From assembly GCA_023412175.1 (NCBI GenBank), contig JAEYOB010000820.1, forward strand, positions 1 to 5,138: 5,138 nucleotides of DNA, read 5' to 3'. This stretch comes from Pseudomonadota bacterium (lineage in GTDB: Bacteria; Pseudomonadota; Alphaproteobacteria; Azospirillales; Azospirillaceae). A program made the translations under genes and the position numbers. Of the stretch, positions 1-5,130 are shown one piece after another (the stretch's first letter is position 1; every line of letters starts with the position of its first letter). Under the pieces are notes generated by a model that saw nothing but the letters and a program-made list of their open reading frames with translations, searched no databases and was not told the DNA's origin.

Positions 1-1
1 T

Positions 2-64
2 GGCAAGCCGGTGCTCGTCAAGGTGCCCTGGATCCCCGCCTTCGCGGGGATGACGGAAGAATAG
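2..64 (+). CDS. Possible 3' end of a convergent gene (partial, unidentified)
   Basis: This plus-strand frame is open from the window edge and stops at TAG 62-64. It reads GKPVLVKVP and then runs into the repeat at 29-56, which supplies the tail WIPAFAGMT followed by EE. All nine codons before the repeat end in G or C, as expected for a coding frame in this genome, and the residues look protein-like. The other two forward frames look less natural. If real, it is a gene running toward the suf operon whose original stop was replaced or read through by repeat insertion. About 20 codons are too few to name a family. It could be chance in high-GC intergenic DNA. Confidence 0.35.
   Translation, partial: GKPVLVKVPWIPAFAGMTEE
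29..56 (+). repeat. 28-bp hairpin repeat, copy 1
   Basis: This copy is identical over 28 bases to the one at 5083-5110 and is the exact reverse complement of 4735-4762. Its core is a perfect hairpin with 8-nt arm ATCCCCGC, loop CTTC and arm GCGGGGAT. One side carries TGG and the other TGACGG. It lies just beyond the likely terminator of the suf operon and appears to be translated as the end of the convergent frame at 2-64. Its layout resembles the dRS3-type repeats of Neisseria (6-nt inverted ends, 20 nt long) and the dispersed repeats common in Proteobacteria. Confidence 0.9.
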
Positions 65-90
65 AAGAAGGGGCGCCGTGCGACAGCCCC
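57..90 (-). terminator. Probable intrinsic terminator of the suf operon
   Basis: Read on the minus strand, the hairpin starts 6 nt after the sufA stop. A 5-bp stem (GGGGC pairing with GCCCC, positions 90-86 and 74-70) encloses an 11-nt loop. It is followed by the T-rich tract TTCTTCTATTCTT at 69-57. The stem is short but fully G/C, and both the place and strand are right for ending the sufCDSUTA transcript. The T-tract is interrupted by C and A, so termination may be partial. The hairpin of the 29-56 repeat follows directly and could add to it. Confidence 0.55.
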
Positions 91-95
91 ACGCG

Positions 96-434
96 TCAGA
101 CGTGGAAGCTCTCGCCGCAGCCGCACCGCCCCTTCTCGTTCGGATTGACGAAGCGGAAGCCGGTCTCGAACTTGTCGTCCACGTAGTCCATTTCCGAGCC
201 GATCAGGAACATGACGGCCGCCGGATCGATGAGGACGGTGACGCCCTTGTCCTCGACGACCTCGTCGAACTTCATCTTCTCCTTGGCGTACTGGATGTCG
301 TAGCTCATGCCCGAGCAGCCGCGGGCCTTCACGCCGATGCGCAGGCCGACGATCTCGCCCGGCGCCTTCGCCATCAGCGCCTTGACGCGCTCGGCGGCGG
401 CATCGGTCAGGGTGAGAGCCTTCGGGAGTGCCAT
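96..434 (-). CDS. sufA: SufA/HesB-type A-type iron-sulfur carrier
   Basis: This 112-residue protein has the usual length of the IscA/SufA/HesB/ErpA family. A-type carriers receive a cluster from the SUF or ISC scaffold and pass it to apoproteins in the cytoplasm. All three family cysteines are present: C40 in RGCSGMSY, and C104 and C106 in the C-terminal CGCGESF. The N-terminal LTLTDAAAERVKAL helix and the central IDPAA.MFLIGSEMDYV segment also fit. The ATG at 434 is supported by AAGGAG at 451-446, which overlaps the sufT stop and leaves an 11-nt spacer. It is the last gene of the operon, 16 nt after sufT, and a hairpin follows its stop. The family is clear. The choice of SufA over IscA or ErpA rests on the operon. 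Confidence 0.95.
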   Translation of the reverse strand: MALPKALTLTDAAAERVKALMAKAPGEIVGLRIGVKARGCSGMSYDIQYAKEKMKFDEVVEDKGVTVLIDPAAVMFLIGSEMDYVDDKFETGFRFVNPNEKGRCGCGESFHV

Positions 435-450
435 GGGTCGTCTCGCTCCT

Positions 451-819
451 TCAGAACATGTCGAGCTGGATCTTGGCGACGTCCGACATCATGTCGGGGC
501 GCCATGGGGGTTCCCACACCAGATCGATCTTGCATGTGGTGACGCCCTCGGCGTTTTGAACGGCCTCCTGCACCTGCATCGGCAACTCGCCGGCCACCGG
601 GCACATGGGGCTGGTCAGCGTCATGTCGATATCGACCTCGCCGGCGTCGTTGACGTCGATGCGGTAGATCAGGCCCAGTTCCCAGATATCCACGGGGATC
701 TCCGGGTCGTAGCAGGTCTTGATCGCCTCGACGATGCGCTCCATGACCTCCTCCTTGCCGGGAGGCATGGAGACGGCCGGCATGGCGTGGACTTCGTTGC
801 TGATCGCGTCCTCGGACAT
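451..819 (-). CDS. sufT: SufT-like DUF59/MIP18-family Fe-S assembly protein
   Basis: This 122-residue protein has a DUF59 (MIP18/PaaD-like) domain over about residues 24-100. Visible motifs are YDPEIPVDIWELGLIY (residues 37-52, with the conserved DPE at 38-40) and LTSPMCPVAGELP (68-80), whose C73 is the family's near-invariant cysteine. The tail VWEPPWRPDMMSDVAK (101-116) is typical of the SUF-associated subgroup. Members linked to suf operons help mature Fe-S proteins; the exact chemistry is not settled. The ATG at 819 begins MSEDAIS, 11 nt after the sufU stop. The frame stays open upstream, but that stretch overlaps sufU and is not family-like. The Shine-Dalgarno match is weak (GAGAG), so translation may be coupled to sufU. 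The first 20 or so residues are a low-conservation lead. Confidence 0.93.
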   Translation of the reverse strand: MSEDAISNEVHAMPAVSMPPGKEEVMERIVEAIKTCYDPEIPVDIWELGLIYRIDVNDAGEVDIDMTLTSPMCPVAGELPMQVQEAVQNAEGVTTCKIDLVWEPPWRPDMMSDVAKIQLDMF

Positions 820-830
820 CTCTGGCTCTC

Positions 831-1301
831 TCACTCGCTCGACGCCTTGCCCTTGCCTTCGATGGCCGCGTTCATCGCGTGCCAGGCGAGGGTGGCGCAT
901 TTCACGCGCACCGGGAACTGGCGCACGCCGGACATCACCATCAGCTTTTCCATGGCCTCTTCGTCCACCGGGCCGTGGTCGCCGTGCTCGTCCTCGTCCT
1001 TGGTGCACAGGTCGTGGAACGTCTCGAACAGGATCTTGGCCTCCTGCTCGGTCTTGCCCCTGACCAGTTCGGTCATCATCGAGGCGCTGGCGGTCGAGAT
1101 GGCGCAGCCGCGCCCCTCGAACGCCACGTCCTCGATGACGTGCTGGTCGTTCAGCTTGACGTACACCGTGAACTTGTCGCCGCACATCGGGTTCTCGCCG
1201 CGCGCCTCGCGGTTGGCGTCCGGCGGGTGGCGGTGGTTCCGCGGGTTCTTGCCGTGGTCCAGGATGACCTCCTGGTACAGCTCGCGCAGCTCGTCCATCA
1301 T
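831..1301 (-). CDS. sufU: SufU-type sulfur acceptor / NifU-like scaffold protein
   Basis: This 156-residue IscU-fold protein is of the SufU subgroup. The metal-ligand residues are C40 and D42 (NPMCGD), C66 (GRGCAISTASASMM) and C135 (VKCATLAWHAM). They correspond to C41, D43, C66 and C128 of Bacillus subtilis SufU, which binds zinc and takes persulfide sulfur from SufS. It lacks the LPPVK motif used by HscA-dependent IscU, having FPVRVKC instead. It has the extra segment between the second and third cysteines (about 80-130) that marks SufU, here with an acidic/His stretch KDEDEHGDHG at 101-110. The start ATG at 1301 overlaps the sufS stop by 4 nt. A second ATG follows directly at 1298. AAGGAG at 1318-1313 lies inside sufS and could serve either. 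It probably replaces SufE in this operon. Confidence 0.95.
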   Translation of the reverse strand: MMDELRELYQEVILDHGKNPRNHRHPPDANREARGENPMCGDKFTVYVKLNDQHVIEDVAFEGRGCAISTASASMMTELVRGKTEQEAKILFETFHDLCTKDEDEHGDHGPVDEEAMEKLMVMSGVRQFPVRVKCATLAWHAMNAAIEGKGKASSE

Positions 1302-2584
1302 GCTCCGAAGAACTCCTTCACCGCCTTGACCGCATCGGCCAGAGCGTCCGCCTCGGCGCGCGTGTTGTAAAGCGCGAACGACGCGCGCGCCGTCGAGCCG
1401 ACGCCCATGCGCTCCATCAGCGGCTCGGCGCAGTGCTGGCCGACGCGCACGGCGACGCCGTACTGGTCCACCACGGTGCCGAGGTCGTGCGGGTGCACGC
1501 CATCCACCGTGAAGGAGATGATCGCCGCCTTGCCCGGCGCCGTGCCGACGATGCGCAGGCCCTCGATCTCCTGGAGGCGGGCGGTGGCGTAGGTCAGCAG
1601 GTCGTGCTCGTGTTCGGCGATGGCGTCGCGGCCGATGCCTTCCACGTAGTCGATGGCGGCGGCCAGCCCGATCGCCTCGGTGATCGGCGGCGTGCCGGCC
1701 TCGAAGCGCATCGGCGCTTCCTTGAAGGTGGTGCCGGCGAAGCTGACCGACTGGATCATGTCGCCGCCGCCCATGTAGGGCGGCATCGTCTTCAGGATCT
1801 CCGGCTTGGCGCACAGCACGCCGATGCCGGTCGGGCCGTACAGCTTGTGGCCGGTGAAGACGTAGAAGTCGGCGCCGATGTCCTTCACGTCCACCGTGCC
1901 GTGCACCACCGCCTGGCTGCCGTCGAGCAGCACCGGCACGCCGCGCGCGTGCGCGATCCGGACGATCTCCTTGGCCGGCGTGACGGTGCCGAGCACGTTG
2001 GAGCAGTGGGTGATCGCCACCAGCTTGGTGCGCGGGCCGAACAGCCTGGCGTAGGCGTCGAGGTCGAGCACGCCGTGGTCGTCGATGGGAACGACCTTGA
2101 TCGTGAGGCCCTTGGCCGTCTGGGCGAGCTGCCACGGCACGATGTTGGCGTGGTGCTCCATGACCGAGACGATGATCTCGTCGCCCGGCTCCAGGAAGGT
2201 GCGCGCGTAGCTGTGTGCCACGAGGTTGATGGCCTCGGTGGCGCTGCGGGTGAAGACGATGCCGTCGCGGGACGACGCGTTGAGGAATGCCGCCACGCTG
2301 TCGCGCGCCGCCTCGAACCGGTCGGTCGCCCGCTGCGAGAGGAAGTGCACGCCGCGGTGGATGTTGGAGTAGTCCTCCTCCATGAACCGCGTCATGGTGT
2401 CGATGACGTGGCGCGGCTTCTGGGCGCTGGCGCCGCTGTCGAGATAGACCAGCGGCTTGCCCGGCTGCGGCCTCTTGCCGGTGCGCTCGTGGACGGTGCG
2501 CGCTAGGATCGGGAAGTCGGCGCGGATGCGCTCGACGTCGTAGGGGGCTGCGGGCCGCTCAAGCGTATGGGCGATGTCGCTCAT
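1298..2584 (-). CDS. sufS: SufS-type (group II) PLP-dependent cysteine desulfurase
   Basis: This 428-residue protein has the usual SufS length plus a slightly extended N-terminus. It converts L-cysteine to alanine and holds the sulfur as a persulfide. Visible features are the PLP-contacting EHHAN (143-147), DGSQA (221-225) with the Asp that holds the pyridine nitrogen, and THC/FTGHKLYG (243-250), where K247 forms the Schiff base. The catalytic cysteine is C385 in RVGQHCAEPLM, and RASFALYNT follows at 400-408. VHPHD at 363-367 places H366 nineteen residues before the catalytic Cys. That is the spacing of the B. subtilis SufS histidine (H342 to C361) which takes a zinc ligand position from SufU. 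This fits the sufU gene directly downstream. The start ATG at 2584 follows GGAG at 2597-2594, immediately after the sufD stop. Confidence 0.97.
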   Translation of the reverse strand: MSDIAHTLERPAAPYDVERIRADFPILARTVHERTGKRPQPGKPLVYLDSGASAQKPRHVIDTMTRFMEEDYSNIHRGVHFLSQRATDRFEAARDSVAAFLNASSRDGIVFTRSATEAINLVAHSYARTFLEPGDEIIVSVMEHHANIVPWQLAQTAKGLTIKVVPIDDHGVLDLDAYARLFGPRTKLVAITHCSNVLGTVTPAKEIVRIAHARGVPVLLDGSQAVVHGTVDVKDIGADFYVFTGHKLYGPTGIGVLCAKPEILKTMPPYMGGGDMIQSVSFAGTTFKEAPMRFEAGTPPITEAIGLAAAIDYVEGIGRDAIAEHEHDLLTYATARLQEIEGLRIVGTAPGKAAIISFTVDGVHPHDLGTVVDQYGVAVRVGQHCAEPLMERMGVGSTARASFALYNTRAEADALADAVKAVKEFFGA

Positions 2585-2597
2585 GGCCTCTCTCTCC

Positions 2598-3929
2598 TCA
2601 CCGCGCGTTCAGCCAGCCGGACACGAAGCCCTGGAAGGCCTCGCGCACGGGTTCCTCGGAGATTTCCTCCAGCGCCTCCGACAGGAAGGCGCCGATCAGC
2701 AGGGCGCGCGCCTCGTCCTTGGGAATGCCGCGGGCGCGCAGGTAGAACAGCGCCTCGTCGGCCAGCTCGCCCGCGGTGGCGCCGTGGCTGCACTTCACGT
2801 CGTCGGCGTAGATCTCCAGCTCCGGCTTGGAGTCGATCTCGGCATTGTCCGACAGCAGGAGCGCGCGGTTGAGCTGGTAGCCGTCAGTCTTCTGCGCGCC
2901 GGGGTGCACGACGATCTTGCCCTGGAACACGGCGCGGGCGTGGTCGTCGATGGCGCCCTTGTAGACCTCGCGCGAGGTACCGTGCGGCTCCCTGTGCTCG
3001 ATCACGGTCGTCGTGTCGCAGTGCTGGTGGCCGCCGATCATGTAGGCGCCGTTGACGTTGCAGCTCGACCCGAGGCCGAGCGCCACGCGCACTTCATTGC
3101 GGGCCAGCCGTGCGCCGGTGGTCAGGATGAAGTTGTCGTAGCAGGCGTCCTTGCCGACCCGCGCCACGCTGTTGGACAGGTGGAAGGCTTCCGCCCCCTC
3201 GCGCTGCACCTTGTAGTGGCGCAGGATGGCGCCCTCGCCGACATAGGCTTCGGCGACATGGTTGGCGAAAGTGGCGCCCAGCCCCAGGCCGACATGGTGT
3301 TCGATCACCGTCGCCTTGCTCTGCGCCCCGGCGATCAGCAGCGTGCGCGGGTGGAAGGCCACCGGGCCGTCGTCGGACCCCAGCGACACGAAGACCAGCT
3401 CGATCGGCTCGGCCACCTCGACTCCGCGGCCGATGCGGACCACCGCGCCGTCCGCCAGGAAGGCGGTATTGAGCGCGACGAAGCGCTGCTCGTCCGATAC
3501 GGCGAGGCGGCCCAAGTGCTCGCCCACCAGATCGGGTTGCCTGGTCAGCGCCTCGGCGAGCCCCATCAGCTCGACGCCGGCCGGCACGCCCGCCGCGGAG
3601 GACAGGTCGGCGCGGTAGAAGCCGTCGACGAACACCAGGCGCGGTCCCTTGCCGACGTGCGGCAGCACGTCGAAGTGGACATCCGCGGCGGCTGGCTTGG
3701 CCGGCTGGAAGGCGACCTTCTCCAGGGTCTTGAGGCTGGTGTACTTCCATGCCTCGACCTTGGTGGTCGGGAAGCCCAGCTCGGCAAAGCGGCTGCGGCC
3801 CAGCTCGCGCAGGTCGCGCACCCACGACAGTGCGGCGCCCGGCAGCTCGGCCTTCACGCGGTCGTACTGCTCCAGATAGGGCTGGGCCGGAGCAAGGTCG
3901 CCATGGCGGGTGGAATGGGTGACCGTCAT
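2598..3929 (-). CDS. sufD: SufD, SufBCD scaffold subunit
   Basis: This 443-residue protein of the SufB/SufD family pairs with SufB and two SufC ATPases to form the cytoplasmic SufBC2D cluster scaffold. An N-terminal helical part contains the conserved LGFPTTKVEAWKYTSL (51-66). From about residue 170 onward comes the right-handed beta-helix core. The C-terminal core has GGHQHCDTTTVIEH (299-312) and YKGAIDDHARAVFQGKI (323-339). DVKCSHGAT at 377-385 has H382 where E. coli SufD has its functionally important H360. A final helical segment contacts SufC. The SufD assignment over SufB is based on the short N-terminal domain, total length and its place after sufC. The start ATG at 3929 is one base after the sufC stop, with GAGG at 3942-3939 inside sufC. 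Confidence 0.96.
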   Translation of the reverse strand: MTVTHSTRHGDLAPAQPYLEQYDRVKAELPGAALSWVRDLRELGRSRFAELGFPTTKVEAWKYTSLKTLEKVAFQPAKPAAADVHFDVLPHVGKGPRLVFVDGFYRADLSSAAGVPAGVELMGLAEALTRQPDLVGEHLGRLAVSDEQRFVALNTAFLADGAVVRIGRGVEVAEPIELVFVSLGSDDGPVAFHPRTLLIAGAQSKATVIEHHVGLGLGATFANHVAEAYVGEGAILRHYKVQREGAEAFHLSNSVARVGKDACYDNFILTTGARLARNEVRVALGLGSSCNVNGAYMIGGHQHCDTTTVIEHREPHGTSREVYKGAIDDHARAVFQGKIVVHPGAQKTDGYQLNRALLLSDNAEIDSKPELEIYADDVKCSHGATAGELADEALFYLRARGIPKDEARALLIGAFLSEALEEISEEPVREAFQGFVSGWLNAR

Positions 3930-3930
3930 C

Positions 3931-4683
3931 TTACGCGGCCTCGTTGACGCCGAAATCCTTGTAGCCGTTCTTCTCCAGCTCCAGGGCCAGCTCCTTGCCG
4001 CCCGAGCGCTGGATCTTGCCGTGCGCCAGCACGTGCACGTAGTCCGGCACGATGTAGTCGAGCAGGCGCTGGTAGTGGGTGATGACCAGCATGGAGCGGT
4101 CCGGCCCGCGCAGCGCGTTGACGCCGTCGGCGACGATCTTCAGCGCGTCGATGTCGAGGCCGGAGTCGGTCTCGTCGAGGATGGCGAACTTTGGCTCCAG
4201 CACCGCCATCTGGAGGGTTTCATTGCGCTTCTTCTCGCCGCCGGAAAAGCCGACGTTGACCGCGCGCTTCAGCATCTCGTCGGTCATGCCGAGCTGCTTG
4301 GTCTTGGCGCGGATGTGCTTGAGGAACTGCATGGCGTCCAGCTCGCTCTCGCCGCGGCGCTTGCGCATGGCGTTGATGGCGGACTTCAGGAAGGTGGTGT
4401 TGGCGACGCCGGGGATCTCCACCGGGTACTGGAAGGCCAGGAACACGCCTTCGGCGGCGCGCTCCTCCGGCTCCAGCGCCAGCAGGTCCTGGCCGAAGTA
4501 GTTGACCGACCCCTTGGTGACCTCGTAGCCGTCGCGGCCGGCCAGCACGTAGCTCAGCGTGCTCTTGCCCGAGCCGTTCGGTCCCATGATGGCGTGCACC
4601 TCGCCGGGGCGGATCGTCAGGTCGATGCCCTTGAGGATTTCCTTGCCGTCCACCGTGGCATGCAGGTTCTTGATTTCGATCAT
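3931..4683 (-). CDS. sufC: SufC, ABC-type ATPase of the Fe-S scaffold
   Basis: This 250-residue soluble ABC ATPase has the usual SufC length and drives conformational change in SufBC2D during cluster assembly. It has Walker A GPNGSGKST at 34-42, the Q-loop Q85 in LAFQYPVEIPG, and signature FSGGEKKR at 146-153. Walker B with D-loop is AILDETDSGLD (167-177) and the switch histidine is H203 in ITHYQRLL. FSGGEKKRNE and DETDSGLDIDAL are characteristic of SufC rather than of transporter ATPases. I chose the ATG at 4683 (MIEIKNLHA), which fits the family N-terminus and has AAGG six nt upstream. The frame stays open to a GTG at 4725, but the added 14 residues look unlike SufC. It is the first suf gene in the window. 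Confidence 0.97.
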   Translation of the reverse strand: MIEIKNLHATVDGKEILKGIDLTIRPGEVHAIMGPNGSGKSTLSYVLAGRDGYEVTKGSVNYFGQDLLALEPEERAAEGVFLAFQYPVEIPGVANTTFLKSAINAMRKRRGESELDAMQFLKHIRAKTKQLGMTDEMLKRAVNVGFSGGEKKRNETLQMAVLEPKFAILDETDSGLDIDALKIVADGVNALRGPDRSMLVITHYQRLLDYIVPDYVHVLAHGKIQRSGGKELALELEKNGYKDFGVNEAA

Positions 4684-4689
4684 CGTTCG

Positions 4690-4700
4690 CCTTGTCCTCT
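4690..4700 (-). promoter_or_regulatory. Ribosome binding site deciding the sufC start
   Basis: On the minus strand AGAGGA (4700-4695) and AAGG (4693-4690) lie 11 and 6 nt before the ATG at 4683. No comparable purine run was seen at a suitable distance from the upstream GTG at 4725. This supports the shorter 250-residue SufC. Confidence 0.6.
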
Positions 4701-4734
4701 CGTTCACCAACCGTCCCGCAACCACATTCTTGAA

Positions 4735-4762
4735 CCGTCATCCCCGCGAAGGCGGGGATCCA
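4735..4762 (-). repeat. 28-bp hairpin repeat, copy 2 (inverted)
   Basis: This is the exact reverse complement of 29-56 and 5083-5110. It begins 3 nt after the stop of the GIY-YIG gene and ends 51 nt before the sufC start, so it lies between them on the minus-strand transcript. The RNA would form an 8-bp G/C-rich hairpin with a GAAG loop. No T-tract follows, so it is not a classic terminator. It could still slow transcription, stabilise the upstream mRNA end, or act as a processing point. With copy 3 it brackets the nuclease gene. Confidence 0.92.
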
Positions 4763-4765
4763 TGG

Positions 4766-5059
4766 TCACCAATTCAGGGTCGTATACAGGTCGCGCCAGT
4801 CCGGATTGCTTTCCTCGATCAGCCGTATCTTCCAGTCCCGATTCCACTTCTTCAGCCGCTTCTCCCGCAGGATGGCATTCTCGGCGTCATCGTAGACCTC
4901 GCAATGCACCAGTCTCGTGACGCCGTACTGAGTCGTGAACCCCGGCACTGTTCCTGTCCTGTGTTCCTCAATACGTCTGGCGATGTTCGACGTCACTCCT
5001 ACGTACAGCGTGCCTTTGCGCTGGCTCGCCAGGATGTAGACATAGAACTTCTTCTCCAT
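4766..5059 (-). CDS. Small GIY-YIG endonuclease (UPF0213/YhbQ-like, possibly Ssn-like)
   Basis: This 97-residue protein is a single GIY-YIG nuclease domain. The GIY-equivalent is YVYIL at 6-10 and the YIG-equivalent is LYVGVT at 18-23. The catalytic arginine lies in ARRIEEHR (R28 or R29). H33 follows, and the metal-binding glutamate is E66 in LREKRLKKW (64-72). All catalytic positions look intact. The protein has no second DNA-binding domain, so recognition must come from the core or its basic C-terminal half. The ATG at 5059 follows AAGGGG at 5068-5063 with a short spacer. By hand count about 22 of 97 codons end in A or T, including AGA twice, AGG and ATA. In the first 46 codons of sufC only about 4 do. 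It lies on the same strand as suf and is bracketed by the 28-bp repeats. Related small GIY-YIG proteins include YhbQ and the Ssn single-strand nucleases; which applies here is not settled by sequence alone. Confidence 0.9.
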   Translation of the reverse strand: MEKKFYVYILASQRKGTLYVGVTSNIARRIEEHRTGTVPGFTTQYGVTRLVHCEVYDDAENAILREKRLKKWNRDWKIRLIEESNPDWRDLYTTLNW

Positions 5060-5082
5060 ACGCCCCTTCGTCGCTCACTCCG

Positions 5083-5110
5083 TGGATCCCCGCCTTCGCG
5101 GGGATGACGG
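5083..5110 (+). repeat. 28-bp hairpin repeat, copy 3
   Basis: This copy is identical to 29-56 and inverted relative to 4735-4762. It lies 23 nt upstream of the GIY-YIG start codon, inside the likely leader of that gene, so its hairpin could influence expression of the nuclease. TAAAGAA follows it. A purine-rich AAGAA also follows copies 1 and 2 within 0-3 nt, so the repeated unit may extend slightly beyond 28 bp. Confidence 0.92.
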
Positions 5111-5130
5111 TAAAGAAATCACCCCTTCAT

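Larger units (their letters stand above)
4735..5110. mobile_element. Putative nuclease-plus-repeat unit (GIY-YIG gene between inverted 28-bp repeats)
   Basis: The unit is 376 bp, made of two perfect inverted 28-bp hairpin repeats enclosing one 97-codon GIY-YIG gene. The stop is 3 nt from one repeat and the start is 23 nt from the other, so almost nothing else is present. The gene has more A/T-ending codons than the suf genes. The unit sits immediately upstream of sufC, where sufB is usually found. No target-site duplication is visible at the outer edges, where the flanks TTGAA and TAAAG differ. Classical transposition is therefore not shown. Spread by repeat-mediated recombination or nuclease-stimulated repair is possible but inferred. 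Confidence 0.45.

Noticed and set aside
820..1185. Upstream extension of the sufT frame across sufU
   Set aside because: The extension is low-complexity Arg/Gly-rich read-through of sufU. The DUF59 domain is complete from the ATG at 819.
1302..2135. Upstream extension of the sufU frame into sufS, which would give a 434-residue protein
   Set aside because: The added residues are out-of-frame sufS sequence with Arg/His/Pro-rich composition. The IscU-fold begins at MMDELRELYQ, where the sufS stop overlaps the start.
2574..3947. A 457-codon open frame on the plus strand opposite sufD, and a 357-codon one (1433-2506) opposite sufS
   Set aside because: Both are antisense shadows of clear, motif-bearing genes. 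Long antisense frames are expected in G/C-rich coding DNA, and their translations show no recognisable domain.
4684..4725. GTG start for sufC at 4725, adding 14 residues
   Set aside because: The ATG at 4683 has better Shine-Dalgarno spacing and matches the typical SufC N-terminus. The extension looks like leader sequence.
4735..5110. A two- or three-copy CRISPR array
   Set aside because: The copies are in opposite orientations, the interval is a gene rather than a spacer, and the third copy is more than 4 kb away.
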